Assembly: GCF_000016645.1 (NCBI RefSeq)
Contig: NC_009441.1
Span: 2,232,001-2,296,000, forward strand
Origin: Flavobacterium johnsoniae UW101
GTDB lineage: Bacteria > Bacteroidota > Bacteroidia > Flavobacteriales > Flavobacteriaceae
Direction of reading: 5' to 3'
DNA length: 64,000 nt
The stretch's first letter is position 1; the number at the start of each line of letters is the position of its first letter. The translations under genes were made by a program, and so were the position numbers. The notes below the pieces were generated by a model, which was not told the origin of the DNA, did no database searches, and saw only the letters and a list, made by a program, of their open reading frames with translations. Shown here in pieces: positions 8,227-20,212 of this stretch.

Positions 8227-8424
8227 ATGACAAAAGTTACTAATTATTTATCAGAGGCTTTCGAAGAGTTAAAGTCAAATGTTACTTGGCCTGCTTGGGC
8301 TGAGGTTCAAAAATTGACAATTGTTGTGGCTGTATTTTCGATTCTATTTGCTTTGGCAACATGGGGAGTAGACGAATTTTTTGCAAAAGCTTTGGCTGGA
8401 TTTTTTAACTGGTTAAAAGGATAA
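8227..8424 (+). CDS. secE: Preprotein translocase subunit SecE
   Basis: A 65-residue protein with an N-terminal amphipathic helix (EAFEELKSNVTWPAWAEV, the SecE signature) and one membrane helix about residues 36-60. This is the short, single-helix form common outside enterobacteria. It clamps SecY in the inner-membrane translocon. It is 10 bases before nusG and co-transcribed with it. Confidence 0.97.
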   Translation: MTKVTNYLSEAFEELKSNVTWPAWAEVQKLTIVVAVFSILFALATWGVDEFFAKALAGFFNWLKG

Positions 8425-8434
8425 TTTTTTTGTG

Positions 8435-8986
8435 ATGGCAGATAATAATGTGAAAAAATGGTATGTAGTTAGAGCTGTAAGCGGTCAAGAAAATAAGGTT
8501 AAAGCTTACATCGAAACTGAGATTGCCAGACTAGGGATGGAGGATTATGTTTCTCAAGTTTTAGTACCTACTGAAAAAGTGGTTACAGTAAAAGAAGGGA
8601 AAAAAATGTCTAAGGATAAAGTTTATTTCCCTGGATATGTTATGATTGAAGCTAACTTAGTTGGTGAGATACCTCATATTATTAAATCTATTACTAGTGT
8701 GATTGGTTTCTTAGGAGAAATTAAAGGCGGAGAACCTGTTCCTTTAAGACTTTCAGAGGTAAATCGTATGTTAGGTAAAGTGGATGAACTTGCTGTGAAT
8801 ACAGATACAAGATCAATTCCGTTCAGCTTAGGTGAAACAGTAAAAGTGATCGATGGTCCTTTTAATGGTTTCAATGGTACGGTTGAGAAAATCAATGAAG
8901 AGAAGCGTAAACTTGAAGTAATGGTTAAGATTTTCGGAAGAAAAACTCCATTAGAATTAAGTTTTATGCAAGTAGAAAAAGTATAA
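8435..8986 (+). CDS. nusG: Transcription termination/antitermination factor NusG
   Basis: A protein of about 183 residues. The N-terminal NGN domain (WYVVRAVSGQENKVKAYIE) contacts RNA polymerase and the C-terminal KOW domain has VKVIDGPFNGFNGTVEKI. The ATG at 8435 is chosen over GTG at 8432 because MADNN is a normal start and GTG directly abuts it. Its place after secE and before the L11 operon is conserved. Confidence 0.98.
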   Translation: MADNNVKKWYVVRAVSGQENKVKAYIETEIARLGMEDYVSQVLVPTEKVVTVKEGKKMSKDKVYFPGYVMIEANLVGEIPHIIKSITSVIGFLGEIKGGEPVPLRLSEVNRMLGKVDELAVNTDTRSIPFSLGETVKVIDGPFNGFNGTVEKINEEKRKLEVMVKIFGRKTPLELSFMQVEKV

Positions 8987-9053
8987 TTTTTTGTTACACT
9001 ATAATAAACCATTGTAATCGCTTCCATTGATTACAGTGATAAATTTTTTAAAA

Positions 9054-9491
9054 ATGGCTAAAGAAATTAGTAAGGTAGTTAAACTACAAGTTAAGGGAGG
9101 TGCTGCGAACCCGTCGCCACCGGTTGGACCTGCTTTAGGAGCTGCTGGGGTTAATATCATGGAGTTTTGTAAGCAGTTCAATGCTAGAACTCAGGATAAA
9201 CCTGGCAAAATTTGTCCAGTGCAAATCACTGTGTACAAAGACAAATCATTTGATTTTGTTGTTAAGACTCCTCCAGCAGCAGTTCAGTTAATGGAAGCTG
9301 CAAAGCTAAAATCTGGTTCTGGTGAGCCTAATCGTAAAAAAGTAGCTAGCGTTACTTGGGAACAAATTAGAACTATTGCTGAAGACAAAATGCCAGACTT
9401 AAATGCTTTTACAATTGAAAAAGCTATGAGTATGGTTGCTGGAACGGCTAGATCTATGGGTATAACTGTATCAGGAGATGCTCCTTTTTAA
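9054..9491 (+). CDS. rplK: 50S ribosomal protein L11
   Basis: 145 residues from the ATG at 9054 ([20 protein letters not shown]). An upstream in-frame extension is not conserved and is rejected. The [15 protein letters not shown] motif and C-terminal rRNA-binding part are complete. L11 forms the GTPase-associated centre with 23S rRNA. It is first in the L11-L1-L10-L12 run. Confidence 0.98.
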   Translation: MAKEISKVVKLQVKGGAANPSPPVGPALGAAGVNIMEFCKQFNARTQDKPGKICPVQITVYKDKSFDFVVKTPPAAVQLMEAAKLKSGSGEPNRKKVASVTWEQIRTIAEDKMPDLNAFTIEKAMSMVAGTARSMGITVSGDAPF

Positions 9492-9504
9492 TTAAGAAAA
9501 AGAC

Positions 9505-10194
9505 ATGGCAAAATTAACAAAAAAGCAAAAAGAGGCTGCTTCAAAAATTGAAAAGAACAAATTATACTCTCTAAAAGATGCTGCGGCATTATTGAAAGTT
9601 GTTGCTTCTGCAAAATTTGATGAGTCTGTTGATATCGCAGTTCGTTTGGGTGTAGATCCAAGAAAAGCGAATCAAATGGTTAGAGGTGTGGTAACTTTAC
9701 CTCACGGAACAGGAAAGGATGTTAAAGTATTAGCATTGGTTACTCCAGACAAAGAGGCTGAAGCAAGAGAGGCTGGAGCAGATCATGTTGGTCTTGATGA
9801 TTACTTACAAAAAATCAAAGACGGTTGGACAGATGTTGATGTGATCATTACTATGCCTGCTGTTATGGGTAAATTAGGTCCATTAGGTCGTATTTTAGGA
9901 CCTAGAGGTTTAATGCCTAACCCTAAAACAGGTACAGTAACTATGGATGTTGCTAAAGCTGTTCAAGAAGTTAAAGCTGGTAAAATTGACTTTAAAGTTG
10001 ATAAAACTGGTATCGTACACGCAGGAATCGGTAAAGTTTCTTTTGGAGCTGAGCAGATTGTTGACAACGCACACGAAATTATTCAAACATTAATAAAACT
10101 TAAACCAACTGCTGCTAAAGGTACATACATCAAAGGTATTCACCTTACAAGCACAATGAGTCCTGCTATTGCATTAGACCCAAAAGCAGTATAA
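9505..10194 (+). CDS. rplA: 50S ribosomal protein L1
   Basis: 229 residues of normal length, with the [18 protein letters not shown] start motif and [18 protein letters not shown] core. It is part of the L1 stalk, which helps release deacylated tRNA, and in many bacteria also represses translation of its own operon. It lies 13 bases after rplK. Confidence 0.98.
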   Translation: MAKLTKKQKEAASKIEKNKLYSLKDAAALLKVVASAKFDESVDIAVRLGVDPRKANQMVRGVVTLPHGTGKDVKVLALVTPDKEAEAREAGADHVGLDDYLQKIKDGWTDVDVIITMPAVMGKLGPLGRILGPRGLMPNPKTGTVTMDVAKAVQEVKAGKIDFKVDKTGIVHAGIGKVSFGAEQIVDNAHEIIQTLIKLKPTAAKGTYIKGIHLTSTMSPAIALDPKAV

Positions 10195-10216
10195 TTGGTA
10201 GTTAAAAATTTTTAGT

Positions 10217-10720
10217 ATGACTAGAGAAGAAAAATCAATCGCGATTGAAAATTTAACTGCGCAGTTAGCTGGTACAAATATCATTTACATTTCTGATATT
10301 TCTGGTTTAAACGCAGAGACAACTTCAAACTTACGTAGAGCTTGTTTTAAAGCAGGTATCAAATTAGAGGTTGTAAAGAACACTTTGCTTGCAAAAGCAA
10401 TGGAAGCTTCTTCTAATGATTATGGTGATTTACCTACAGTTTTATCAGGTAACAGTGCTATATTTATTTCTGATGTTGCTAATGCACCTGGAAAAATTAT
10501 TAAAGATTTCCGTAAGAAATCTGATAAACCAGTTTTAAAAGGAGCTTACATCAATTCTGAAGTATATATTGGAGATAACCAATTAGATGCGTTAGCTACA
10601 ATTAAATCTAAAGAAGAGCTTATTGGAGAAATCATTGGATTATTACAATCTCCAGCTCAAAGAATTATTTCTGCTTTACAAAACAAATTCGCAGGAAGCG
10701 AAGAAGAAGGAGCAGAGTAA
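10217..10720 (+). CDS. rplJ: 50S ribosomal protein L10
   Basis: A 167-residue protein that forms the base of the stalk and holds L7/L12 dimers. The N-terminal rRNA-binding domain contains SGLNAETTSNLRRACFKAGI and NTLLAKAME; the C-terminal helix that binds L12 ends LQNKFAGSEEEG. Lies 22 bases after rplA. A small hairpin follows before rplL. Confidence 0.97.
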   Translation: MTREEKSIAIENLTAQLAGTNIIYISDISGLNAETTSNLRRACFKAGIKLEVVKNTLLAKAMEASSNDYGDLPTVLSGNSAIFISDVANAPGKIIKDFRKKSDKPVLKGAYINSEVYIGDNQLDALATIKSKEELIGEIIGLLQSPAQRIISALQNKFAGSEEEGAE

Positions 10721-10725
10721 TTATC

Positions 10726-10747
10726 GTAAGGGAGTTTGCTTCCTTAC
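10726..10747 (+). other. Small hairpin between rplJ and rplL
   Basis: GTAAGG pairs with CCTTAC with a short purine/pyrimidine inner part. There is no T run, so it is not a terminator. It might affect the L10:L12 ratio or transcript processing; this is inference. Confidence 0.4.
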
Positions 10748-10812
10748 TGCTTAATTAGCGCACAATAATTAAATTATATTTTTTACACAAATCATTTTAA
10801 ACGATAGAAAAA

Positions 10813-11184
10813 ATGGCAGATTTGAAACAATTCGCAGAACAATTAGTTAACTTAACAGTTAAAGAAGTTAACGAATTAGCAACAATATTAAAAGATGAGT
10901 ACGGAATCGAGCCTGCTGCTGCTGCTGTAGTAGTTGCTGCTGGAGGTGGAGACGGTGCTGCTGAAGAAGCACAAACTGAATTTACAGTTGTATTAAAAGA
11001 TGCAGGAGCTTCTAAATTAGCAGTTGTGAAATTAGTTAAAGAATTAACTGGTTTAGGTCTTAAAGAAGCTAAAGATGTAGTTGACGGTGCACCAAGCAAC
11101 GTTAAAGAAGGTGTTTCTAAAGAAGAGGCTGAAGGTCTTAAAAAATCTTTAGAAGAGGCTGGAGCTACTGTTGAGCTTAAATAA
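10813..11184 (+). CDS. rplL: 50S ribosomal protein L7/L12
   Basis: 123 residues. The N-terminal dimerisation domain is followed by an Ala/Gly-rich hinge (about residues 34-55, with [19 protein letters not shown]) and the C-terminal factor-binding domain with [20 protein letters not shown]. It recruits translational GTPases. It ends before a terminator-like hairpin that separates it from rpoB. Confidence 0.98.
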   Translation: MADLKQFAEQLVNLTVKEVNELATILKDEYGIEPAAAAVVVAAGGGDGAAEEAQTEFTVVLKDAGASKLAVVKLVKELTGLGLKEAKDVVDGAPSNVKEGVSKEEAEGLKKSLEEAGATVELK

Positions 11185-11205
11185 TTAAACTCAGTTTAAG
11201 AACTA

Positions 11206-11248
11206 GGTTTAGGTCTTGAGTTAACACTCAAAGACCTAAACCATTTTT
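11206..11248 (+). terminator. Terminator or attenuator between rplL and rpoB
   Basis: GGTTTAGGTCTTGAG and CTCAAAGACCTAAACC pair with one bulge around a 5-6 base loop, then ATTTTT. The stem is strong but the T run is short, which fits a partial terminator lowering rpoBC relative to ribosomal protein genes, as known in E. coli at the same place. Confidence 0.65.
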
Positions 11249-11448
11249 CGTATAATAAAATATATTAAGTTTTATTATCCCATAGTTTAAAATACGAAAA
11301 AGTTTTAGATCAATACGAAGAAAGAAAATCGGCTTATTTTTATAGTTTATTTTTAAAGATGTATTGATTATAATAAGAAAGTATAGATTAAACAGTGTGT
11401 TTTACACAAACAAAAATTACTTTTTTTTAATCAAAATTTTGTCCATTG

Positions 11449-14400
11449 ATGATAACAAATCAGACTGAAAGATTGAATTTTGCCTCTACAAAAAATATCC
11501 CTGACTATCCAGATTTCTTAGATGTTCAGGTTAAATCTTTTAAAGATTTCTTTCAATTAGAAACGAAATCTGACGAAAGAGGCAACGAAGGGTTATACAA
11601 CACCTTCATGGAAAACTTCCCAATTACAGATACAAGAAACAACTTTGTATTGGAATTCCTAGATTATTTTGTTGATCCGCCACGTTATACAATTCAAGAA
11701 TGTATAGAGAGAGGTCTTACTTATAGTGTGCCTTTAAAAGCTAGGTTAAAACTATACTGTACAGATCCAGAACACGAAGATTTTGAAACAATTGTACAAG
11801 ATGTTTATCTTGGAACAATTCCTTACATGACTCCTAGTGGTACTTTTGTTATTAATGGTGCCGAGTGTGTTGTAGTATCTCAATTACACCGTTCTCCAGG
11901 GGTTTTCTTTGGACAGTCATTCCACGCAAATGGAACTAAACTTTATTCTGCGAGAGTAATTCCTTTTAAAGGATCTTGGATAGAATTTTCTACAGATATC
12001 AACAGCGTAATGTACGCGTATATCGATAGAAAGAAAAAATTACCTGTTACAACTTTATTCCGTGCTATTGGTTTCGAAAGAGATAAGGATATCCTTGAAA
12101 TTTTCGACTTAGCAGAAGAAATTAAAGTTTCTAAAACAGGTATTAAGAAATATATTGGAAGAAGACTTGCCGCGCGTGTTTTGAACACATGGCACGAGGA
12201 TTTCGTAGATGAGGATACTGGAGAGGTAGTTTCTATCGAGCGTAACGAAATCATCCTTGACCGTGATACAATTATCGACAAAGATAATGTTGAAGAGATC
12301 ATCGATTCTAACGTAAAATCTATTTTGTTGCACAAGGAGGATAATAACCAAGCAGATTATGCTATTATCCACAATACGTTACAAAAAGATCCAACAAACT
12401 CTGAAAAAGAAGCTGTAGAGCACATTTACCGTCAGTTGCGTAACGCTGAACCGCCTGATGAGGAAACTGCTCGTGGTATTATAGATAAATTGTTCTTCTC
12501 TGATCAACGTTATAACTTAGGTGAAGTTGGTCGTTACAGAATGAACAAAAAATTAGATTTAGATATCCCTATGGATAAGCAAGTGCTTACTAAAGAGGAT
12601 ATCATTACAATCGTTAAATATTTGATCGAGTTGATCAACTCTAAAGCAGAGATTGATGATATTGATCACTTATCAAACCGTCGTGTTAGAACAGTTGGTG
12701 AACAATTGTCTCAACAATTCGGTGTTGGTTTAGCACGTATGGCTAGAACTATTCGTGAGAGAATGAACGTTAGAGATAACGAGGTGTTTACACCAATTGA
12801 TTTGATTAATGCTAAAACATTATCATCAGTTATCAACTCTTTCTTTGGTACTAACCAGTTATCTCAATTTATGGATCAAACGAATCCATTAGCTGAGATT
12901 ACACACAAAAGAAGACTTTCTGCACTTGGACCAGGTGGACTTTCGAGAGAGAGAGCTGGTTTCGAGGTTCGTGACGTTCACTATACTCACTATGGTCGAT
13001 TATGTCCGATTGAAACTCCTGAGGGACCAAACATTGGTTTGATTTCATCTCTTGGTGTTTACGCAAAAGTAAACGGAATGGGATTCATTGAAACTCCATA
13101 CCGTAAAGTTACAGATGGTGTTGTTGATTTAGAAAGCGCACCAATCTATTTAAGTGCTGAAGAAGAAGAAGGTAAAATGATTGCTCAGGCAAACATTGAA
13201 ATGGATGCTTCTGGTAAAATTACAGCTAGTAATGTTATTGCTCGTGAAGAGGGTGACTTCCCAGTTGTTGAACCAAGTTCAGTACATTATACAGACGTTG
13301 CTCCTAACCAGATCGCTTCGATTTCTGCATCTTTGATTCCTTTCTTGGAGCATGATGATGCGAACCGTGCGTTGATGGGATCGAACATGATGCGTCAGGC
13401 AGTTCCTTTGATCCGTCCTGAAGCACCGATTGTTGGTACAGGTTTAGAGCGTCAGGTAGCTTCAGATTCAAGAGTATTAATCAATGCTGAAGGGCATGGT
13501 ACTGTTGAATACGTAGATGCTAATATCATTACTATTAAATACGATCGTACAGAAGACGAGAGAATGGTTAGTTTTGATGCTGATGAGAAAACGTACAACT
13601 TAATTAAATTTAGAAAAACCAATCAAGGTACAAGTATCAACTTGAAGCCTATCGTAAGAAGAGGTGATAGAGTTGTTCCTGGACAAGTATTATCTGAAGG
13701 ATATGCTACTCAAAATGGAGAATTAGCTTTAGGTAGAAACTTAAAAGTTGCGTTCATGCCATGGAAAGGGTACAACTTCGAGGATGCGATTGTAATTTCT
13801 GAGAAAGTAGTTCGCGATGATATTTTTACATCTATCCACGTTGATGATTATTCATTAGAGGTTAGAGATACTAAGTTAGGTAACGAAGAGTTAACAAACG
13901 ATATTCCTAACGTTTCTGAAGAAGCTACTAAAGATTTAGATGAAAACGGTATGATCAGAATTGGAGCAGAGGTTAAACCTGGCGACATTTTGATTGGTAA
14001 AATTACGCCAAAAGGAGAATCAGATCCTACTCCAGAGGAGAAATTGCTTCGTGCAATCTTCGGAGATAAAGCGGGTGATGTAAAAGATGCTTCATTAAAA
14101 GCTTCTCCATCTTTACACGGTGTAGTTCTTGACAAAAAATTATTTGCAAGAGCCGTAAAAGATAAACGTAAACGTACTCAAGATAAAGATGCTTTAGGCG
14201 CTTTAGAAATGGAATTCGAAACTAAATTTGTTGAATTAAAAGACAGATTAGTTGAGAAATTATTCTTGATCGTTAACGGAAAAACATCTCAAGGTGTAAT
14301 GAATGATTTGGGTGAAGAAGTTTTACCAAAAGGTAAAAAATATACTCAAAAAATGCTTTACGCAGTAGAAGATTTTGCTCACTTAAGCAAAGGTCAATGG

Positions 14401-15261
14401 GTTGCTGATGACGCTACTAATAAAATGGTTAATGATTTAATTCATAACTATAAAATTAAGCTGAACGACTTACAAGGAGCTTTAAGAAGAGAGAAATTCA
14501 CTATTACGGTTGGAGATGAATTACCATCTGGAATCTTGAAGTTGGCTAAAATCTATATCGCTAAAAAACGTAAGTTAAAAGTTGGTGATAAAATGGCAGG
14601 ACGTCACGGTAACAAAGGTATTGTTGCTAGAATCGTTCGTCACGAAGATATGCCTTTCTTAGAAGATGGAACACCAGTAGATATTGTATTGAATCCACTT
14701 GGGGTACCTTCACGTATGAACATTGGTCAGATTTATGAGACTGTTCTTGGATGGGCTGGTATGAACTTGGGTAGAAAATTTGCTACTCCAATTTTCGACG
14801 GTGCTTCTCTTGACGAGATCAACGCTTTGACTGATGAGGCTAACGTACCACGTTTCGGGCATACATATCTTTATGATGGTGGAACTGGAGAGCGTTTTGC
14901 ACAAAAAGCAACTGTTGGTGTAATTTACATGCTTAAATTAGGACACATGGTTGATGATAAGATGCACGCACGTTCTATCGGACCATATTCATTGATTACG
15001 CAACAGCCACTTGGAGGTAAGGCTCAATTTGGAGGTCAGCGTTTTGGAGAGATGGAGGTTTGGGCACTTGAGGCTTATGGAGCTTCTAGTACTTTACGTG
15101 AAATCTTAACTGTTAAGTCTGATGACGTTATTGGTAGAGCTAAAACTTACGAAGCTATCGTTAAGGGTGAAACTATGCCAGAACCAGGTTTACCAGAATC
15201 ATTCAATGTATTAATGCACGAATTGAAAGGTCTAGGTTTAGATCTTCGTTTGGAAGAATAA
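11449..15261 (+). CDS. rpoB: RNA polymerase beta subunit
   Basis: About 1270 residues, normal for Bacteroidetes. The ATG at 11449 ([11 protein letters not shown]) is preferred to TTG at 11446. The rifamycin cluster I is wild type ([20 protein letters not shown], then LSALGPGG), and other conserved blocks such as [20 protein letters not shown] and [10 protein letters not shown] are intact. Odd point: residue 140 is Cys (codon TGT at 11866-11868) in the stretch [19 protein letters not shown], where nearly all bacteria have Arg (E. coli R143). This lies next to the rifamycin pocket. The gene is otherwise ordinary and followed by a 282-base gap to rpoC. Confidence 0.99.
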   Translation: MITNQTERLNFASTKNIPDYPDFLDVQVKSFKDFFQLETKSDERGNEGLYNTFMENFPITDTRNNFVLEFLDYFVDPPRYTIQECIERGLTYSVPLKARLKLYCTDPEHEDFETIVQDVYLGTIPYMTPSGTFVINGAECVVVSQLHRSPGVFFGQSFHANGTKLYSARVIPFKGSWIEFSTDINSVMYAYIDRKKKLPVTTLFRAIGFERDKDILEIFDLAEEIKVSKTGIKKYIGRRLAARVLNTWHEDFVDEDTGEVVSIERNEIILDRDTIIDKDNVEEIIDSNVKSILLHKEDNNQADYAIIHNTLQKDPTNSEKEAVEHIYRQLRNAEPPDEETARGIIDKLFFSDQRYNLGEVGRYRMNKKLDLDIPMDKQVLTKEDIITIVKYLIELINSKAEIDDIDHLSNRRVRTVGEQLSQQFGVGLARMARTIRERMNVRDNEVFTPIDLINAKTLSSVINSFFGTNQLSQFMDQTNPLAEITHKRRLSALGPGGLSRERAGFEVRDVHYTHYGRLCPIETPEGPNIGLISSLGVYAKVNGMGFIETPYRKVTDGVVDLESAPIYLSAEEEEGKMIAQANIEMDASGKITASNVIAREEGDFPVVEPSSVHYTDVAPNQIASISASLIPFLEHDDANRALMGSNMMRQAVPLIRPEAPIVGTGLERQVASDSRVLINAEGHGTVEYVDANIITIKYDRTEDERMVSFDADEKTYNLIKFRKTNQGTSINLKPIVRRGDRVVPGQVLSEGYATQNGELALGRNLKVAFMPWKGYNFEDAIVISEKVVRDDIFTSIHVDDYSLEVRDTKLGNEELTNDIPNVSEEATKDLDENGMIRIGAEVKPGDILIGKITPKGESDPTPEEKLLRAIFGDKAGDVKDASLKASPSLHGVVLDKKLFARAVKDKRKRTQDKDALGALEMEFETKFVELKDRLVEKLFLIVNGKTSQGVMNDLGEEVLPKGKKYTQKMLYAVEDFAHLSKGQWVADDATNKMVNDLIHNYKIKLNDLQGALRREKFTITVGDELPSGILKLAKIYIAKKRKLKVGDKMAGRHGNKGIVARIVRHEDMPFLEDGTPVDIVLNPLGVPSRMNIGQIYETVLGWAGMNLGRKFATPIFDGASLDEINALTDEANVPRFGHTYLYDGGTGERFAQKATVGVIYMLKLGHMVDDKMHARSIGPYSLITQQPLGGKAQFGGQRFGEMEVWALEAYGASSTLREILTVKSDDVIGRAKTYEAIVKGETMPEPGLPESFNVLMHELKGLGLDLRLEE

Positions 15262-15279
15262 ATAAAATGTTTTCAGTTA

Positions 15280-15318
15280 CAGTCTCAGTATTCAGTTTAG
15301 CGCTGAACATTGGGACTG
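15280..15318. repeat. Imperfect hairpin repeat in the rpoB-rpoC gap
   Basis: CAGTCTCAGTATTCAG (15280-15295) pairs with CTGAACATTGGGACTG (15303-15318), with two possible G-U pairs and one mismatch. CAGT-rich repeats of this style are common between genes in Flavobacterium as I recall. The rest of the gap (to 15543) holds no gene that I can support. Confidence 0.6.
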
Positions 15319-15543
15319 GGGCTGTTTACTAAATGTTAGAAGTTTTTAAAGATTTATACCCGTAAACCGTTCCGATTTTTTATAACAATGCGAGGCATTT
15401 TATAACTAGCACTTCAAATAAAAATTTGAGGTTTAGAGAAGTAACCCGAGGTAGTAGCTGAATGATTAACTCTTATCTTTTTAAGAGTAGATTATAAATC
15501 TAAATTCAATTTTTTAATTGCAAATAAATCAATAGTAAAAACT

Positions 15544-18500
15544 ATGATGAATAACAGAAACAATAATAAAGATAAGAATCCAGTAAAAAGATTTAACAAA
15601 ATTTCTATTGGATTGGCTTCACCAGAATCTATCTTGAAAGAATCAAGAGGAGAGGTTTTAAAGCCAGAAACAATTAACTATAGAACGCACAAACCAGAGC
15701 GTGACGGACTTTTCTGCGAAAGAATCTTCGGACCAGTAAAAGATTTCGAATGTGCTTGTGGTAAGTATAAAAGAATTCGTTACAAAGGTATCATCTGTGA
15801 CCGTTGTGGTGTTGAAGTTACTGAGAAAAAAGTACGTCGTGATAGAGTAGGACACATCAACCTTGTTGTGCCAATTGCTCACATCTGGTACTTCCGTTCT
15901 CTTCCAAACAAAATTGGTTATATCCTTGGTCTTCCATCTAAGAAATTAGATATGATCATCTACTACGAAAGATACGTAGTAATCCAAGCAGGTATTGCTA
16001 AAAATGCAGATGGAGAATCTTTACAAAGATTAGATTTCTTAACTGAAGAAGAATACCTAAACATTTTAGATACTCTTCCGCAAGAAAATCAATATTTAGA
16101 TGATTTAGATCCAAATAAATTTGTTGCCAAAATGGGAGCAGAGTGTATTATGGATTTATTAGCTCGTATTGACTTAGATGCTTTATCTTATGAATTAAGA
16201 CACAGCGCTAACAACGAAACTTCTAAACAAAGAAAAACTGAGGCTTTAAAAAGATTACAAGTTGTTGAGTCTTTCCGTGAGTCTAACGAAAACCGCGAAA
16301 ACCGTCCAGAATGGATGATTATGAAAGTGGTTCCAGTTATCCCGCCAGAATTACGTCCGCTTGTGCCACTTGATGGAGGTCGTTTTGCAACTTCAGATTT
16401 GAACGACTTATACCGTCGTGTAATCATCCGTAACAACCGTTTGAAAAGATTAATGGAGATTAAAGCTCCTGAAGTTATCTTAAGAAACGAAAAACGTATG
16501 TTGCAAGAATCTGTAGATTCATTATTTGATAACACACGTAAAGCTTCTGCTGTTAAAACAGAATCTAACAGACCATTAAAATCATTATCTGACTCATTAA
16601 AAGGTAAGCAAGGACGTTTCCGTCAAAACTTACTTGGTAAACGTGTGGATTATTCTGCTCGTTCGGTAATTGTTGTTGGTCCTGAGTTAAAATTATATGA
16701 GTGCGGATTGCCAAAAGATATGGCTTCTGAGTTATACAAACCTTTCGTTATCCGTAAATTGATTGAAAGAGGTATTGTAAAAACAGTAAAATCTGCTAAG
16801 AAAATCATTGACAAAAAAGAGCCTGTAGTTTGGGATATCCTTGAAAACGTAATTAAAGGACACCCAGTATTACTGAACCGTGCTCCTACTTTGCACAGAC
16901 TTGGTATTCAGGCTTTCCAACCAAAATTAATTGAAGGAAAAGCGATCCAGTTACACCCATTAGTATGTACGGCATTCAACGCCGATTTCGATGGTGACCA
17001 GATGGCGGTTCACTTACCATTAGGACCAGAGGCTATTTTAGAGGCTCAATTATTAATGTTGGCTTCTCATAATATTTTGAACCCTGCAAATGGTGCTCCA
17101 ATTACTGTACCTTCTCAGGACATGGTCTTGGGTCTGTACTATATGACCAAAGAACGTATTTCTACAGAAGATCACATTATTTTAGGTCAAGATTTGACTT
17201 TCTATTCTGCTGAAGAAGTAAACATTGCATTAAACGAAGGAAGATTAGAACTAAATGCTCGTGTTAAAATTAGAGCAAAAGATTTTAATGACGCTGGAGA
17301 ATTAGTGTACAAAATCATTCAAACAACTGCAGGACGTGTATTATTTAACGAAGTAGTACCTGAAGCAGCTGGATATATCAACGACGTATTGACTAAGAAA
17401 AACCTTAGAGATATTATCGGACACATTTTAAGTGTGACTGATGTACCTACAACGGCAGCTTTCTTGGATAATATGAAAGATATGGGTTATAAATTCGCAT
17501 TTAGAGGAGGTTTATCATTCTCTTTAGGTGATATTAGAATCCCAGAACAAAAAACGAAGTTAATTGCAGATGCAAGAGAACAAGTTGAAGGTATCTCAAC
17601 TAACTATAACATGGGTCTTATCACAAATAACGAGCGTTACAACCAAGTTATTGACGTATGGACTTCAGCAAATGCTCAGTTAACAGAATTAGCAATGAAA
17701 AATATTAGAGAAGACCAACAAGGTTTCAACTCTGTATATATGATGCTTGACTCTGGGGCGAGGGGTTCTAAGGAGCAGATTCGTCAGTTAACTGGTATGC
17801 GTGGTTTGATGGCTAAGCCTAAAAAATCTACTGCTGGTGGTGGTGAGATTATTGAAAACCCGATTCTTTCTAACTTTAAGGAAGGTCTTTCGATCCTTGA
17901 GTACTTCATTTCTACTCACGGTGCTCGTAAAGGTCTTGCGGATACGGCTCTTAAAACGGCCGATGCTGGTTACTTGACAAGAAGGCTTCATGACGTTTCT
18001 CAAGATGTTATTGTTAACATCGAAGATTGTGGAACTCTTAGAGGTGTTGAAGTTGCTGCATTGAAGAAAAATGAGGAAATCGTTGAATCTTTAGGAGAGA
18101 GAATTTTAGGACGTGTTGCATTACAAGACGTTATCAATCCTCTTACTAATGAAGTAATGGTTCAATCAGGCCAGCAAATTACTGAGGCAATTGTGAAAAC
18201 TATCGAAGCTTCTCCAATTGAAAAAGTAGAAGTTAGATCTCCATTAACTTGTGAGGCTTTAAAAGGTATTTGTGCTAAATGTTATGGTAGAAACTTAGCT
18301 ACTGGTAAGATGACACAAAGAGGTGAAGCTGTTGGAGTTATTGCTGCTCAGTCTATTGGAGAGCCAGGTACACAGTTAACACTTCGTACGTTCCACGTTG
18401 GAGGGGTTGCTGGAGGTATCTCTGAAGAGTCTAGTATTGTTACAAGATTCGCAGGTAGACTTGAGATTGAAGATTTAAAAACAGTTAAAGGTGAAGACAG

Positions 18501-19854
18501 TGAAGGTAATGCGGTTGATATCGTAGTATCACGTTCAACTGAATTAAAATTAGTTGATGAAGGAACTGGTATCGTCTTAAACACACATAATATTCCTTAC
18601 GGTTCTAGTATCTTTGTTAAAGATGGAGAAACTGTTGGAAAAGGAACTGTAATTTGTAAATGGGACCCTTATAATGGTGTAATTGTTTCTGAGTTTACTG
18701 GTAAGATTGCTTACGAAGATTTAGAACAAGGACAATCATTCATGGTTGAGATCGATGAGCAGACTGGTTTCCAGGAAAAAGTAATTTCTGAGGCTAGAAA
18801 CAAAAAATTAATCCCAACTTTATTAGTTTATGGTAAAGAAGGTGAATTGATTCGTTCTTACAACTTACCAGTAGGTGCACACTTAATGGTTGAAAATGGT
18901 GAGAAAATTAAAGCAGGTAAAGTATTAGTAAAAATTCCTCGTCGTTCTTCTAAAGCAGGCGATATCACGGGAGGTTTACCAAGAATTACTGAGCTTCTTG
19001 AGGCTCGTAACCCATCAAATCCAGCAGTTGTATCTGAAATTGATGGAGTTGTATCTTTTGGAAAAATTAAGAGAGGTAACCGTGAGATCGTTATCGAATC
19101 TAAATTTGGTGAGATTAAAAAGTATTTAGTTAAACTTTCAAGCCAAATCTTAGTACAAGAAAATGACTTCGTAAGAGCGGGAGTTCCATTGTCTGATGGT
19201 GCAATTACACCAGATGATATCTTAAGAATTCAAGGACCAGCTGCTGTTCAACAGTACTTGGTAAATGAAATTCAAGAGGTTTACCGTTTACAAGGGGTAA
19301 AAATTAATGACAAGCACTTTGAGGTTGTAATTCGTCAAATGATGCGTAAAGTAAAAGTTGAAGATCCAGGAGATACTCTATTTTTAGAAGATCAATTGAT
19401 TCATACTAAAGACTTTATCCTTCAAAATGATAAATTGTACGGAATGAAAGTGGTAGAAGATGCTGGAGATTCTTCAGTATTGAAACCAGGTCAAATTATT
19501 TCTCCTCGTGAATTGCGTGATGAAAATTCATTATTGAAACGTACAGATAAAAATCTTGTTGTAGCAAGAGACGTAATTACTGCAACTGCAACGCCAGTTC
19601 TACAAGGTATTACAAGAGCTTCGTTACAAACTAAATCATTCATTTCTGCGGCTTCATTCCAGGAGACAACGAAAGTACTTAACGAAGCTGCAGTAGCTGG
19701 TAAAGTAGATGATCTAGAAGGATTAAAAGAAAATGTAATTGTTGGACACAGAATTCCTGCGGGAACTGGTATGAGAGAATACGATAACACTATCGTAGGT
19801 TCTAAAGACGATTACAACGAAATGATGGCTAATAAAGAAGAATACATTTATTAA
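15544..19854 (+). CDS. rpoC: RNA polymerase beta-prime subunit
   Basis: 1436 residues. The N-terminal zinc-binding motif is visible ([20 protein letters not shown]), the catalytic magnesium loop [12 protein letters not shown] is intact, and the bridge-helix and C-terminal zinc-binding regions ([16 protein letters not shown]) are present. The ATG pair at 15544/15547 leaves the start uncertain by one codon. It is probably transcribed with rpoB and with the downstream DUF3467 gene. Confidence 0.99.
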   Translation: MMNNRNNNKDKNPVKRFNKISIGLASPESILKESRGEVLKPETINYRTHKPERDGLFCERIFGPVKDFECACGKYKRIRYKGIICDRCGVEVTEKKVRRDRVGHINLVVPIAHIWYFRSLPNKIGYILGLPSKKLDMIIYYERYVVIQAGIAKNADGESLQRLDFLTEEEYLNILDTLPQENQYLDDLDPNKFVAKMGAECIMDLLARIDLDALSYELRHSANNETSKQRKTEALKRLQVVESFRESNENRENRPEWMIMKVVPVIPPELRPLVPLDGGRFATSDLNDLYRRVIIRNNRLKRLMEIKAPEVILRNEKRMLQESVDSLFDNTRKASAVKTESNRPLKSLSDSLKGKQGRFRQNLLGKRVDYSARSVIVVGPELKLYECGLPKDMASELYKPFVIRKLIERGIVKTVKSAKKIIDKKEPVVWDILENVIKGHPVLLNRAPTLHRLGIQAFQPKLIEGKAIQLHPLVCTAFNADFDGDQMAVHLPLGPEAILEAQLLMLASHNILNPANGAPITVPSQDMVLGLYYMTKERISTEDHIILGQDLTFYSAEEVNIALNEGRLELNARVKIRAKDFNDAGELVYKIIQTTAGRVLFNEVVPEAAGYINDVLTKKNLRDIIGHILSVTDVPTTAAFLDNMKDMGYKFAFRGGLSFSLGDIRIPEQKTKLIADAREQVEGISTNYNMGLITNNERYNQVIDVWTSANAQLTELAMKNIREDQQGFNSVYMMLDSGARGSKEQIRQLTGMRGLMAKPKKSTAGGGEIIENPILSNFKEGLSILEYFISTHGARKGLADTALKTADAGYLTRRLHDVSQDVIVNIEDCGTLRGVEVAALKKNEEIVESLGERILGRVALQDVINPLTNEVMVQSGQQITEAIVKTIEASPIEKVEVRSPLTCEALKGICAKCYGRNLATGKMTQRGEAVGVIAAQSIGEPGTQLTLRTFHVGGVAGGISEESSIVTRFAGRLEIEDLKTVKGEDSEGNAVDIVVSRSTELKLVDEGTGIVLNTHNIPYGSSIFVKDGETVGKGTVICKWDPYNGVIVSEFTGKIAYEDLEQGQSFMVEIDEQTGFQEKVISEARNKKLIPTLLVYGKEGELIRSYNLPVGAHLMVENGEKIKAGKVLVKIPRRSSKAGDITGGLPRITELLEARNPSNPAVVSEIDGVVSFGKIKRGNREIVIESKFGEIKKYLVKLSSQILVQENDFVRAGVPLSDGAITPDDILRIQGPAAVQQYLVNEIQEVYRLQGVKINDKHFEVVIRQMMRKVKVEDPGDTLFLEDQLIHTKDFILQNDKLYGMKVVEDAGDSSVLKPGQIISPRELRDENSLLKRTDKNLVVARDVITATATPVLQGITRASLQTKSFISAASFQETTKVLNEAAVAGKVDDLEGLKENVIVGHRIPAGTGMREYDNTIVGSKDDYNEMMANKEEYIY

Positions 19855-19865
19855 TTAGGGAAACT

Positions 19866-20177
19866 ATGAGTAATCCGAAACAACAACAAGAGCAAATTAA
19901 CATTGAGTTAGACGAAACTATCGCAGAAGGAATTTATTCTAATCTAGCGATTATTAATCACTCATCATCGGAGTTTGTTTTAGATTTTGTGAGCATTATG
20001 CCGGGTATTCCTAAAGCCAAGGTAAAGTCAAGAATTGTCTTGACACCACAACATGCTAAAAGATTATTGAGAGCAATTGGTGAAAATATCCATCGATTTG
20101 AAGCAGCCCACGGCGAAATCAAAGAGACAGAACAAGCACCAATACCGCTTAATTTTGGTCCGGCAGGACAAGCATAA
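19866..20177 (+). CDS. DUF3467 domain protein
   Basis: A 103-residue protein. The core EGIYSNLAIINHSSSEFVLDFVSIMPGIPKAKVKSR followed by LTPQHAKRLLRAIGENI (shown here in parts) matches DUF3467 as I remember it. No signal or membrane segment is visible. It starts 11 bases after rpoC and ends at the strong terminator of the rpoBC transcript, so it is probably made with RNA polymerase. Function is unknown; conserved linkage to rpoC in Bacteroidetes suggests a housekeeping role, which is inference. Confidence 0.85.
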   Translation: MSNPKQQQEQINIELDETIAEGIYSNLAIINHSSSEFVLDFVSIMPGIPKAKVKSRIVLTPQHAKRLLRAIGENIHRFEAAHGEIKETEQAPIPLNFGPAGQA

Positions 20178-20183
20178 ATTTTA

Positions 20184-20212
20184 AAGCCCCATTTTAATGG
20201 GGCTTTTTTTTT
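20184..20212 (+). terminator. Terminator of the rpoBC-DUF3467 transcript
   Basis: AAGCCCCATT and AATGGGGCTT form a tight stem followed by nine T residues. Confidence 0.92.

Noticed and set aside
12841..12960. Resistance mutation in rifamycin cluster I of rpoB
   Set aside because: The residues matching E. coli D516, H526 and S531 are all wild type. Only the R143 equivalent is unusual.
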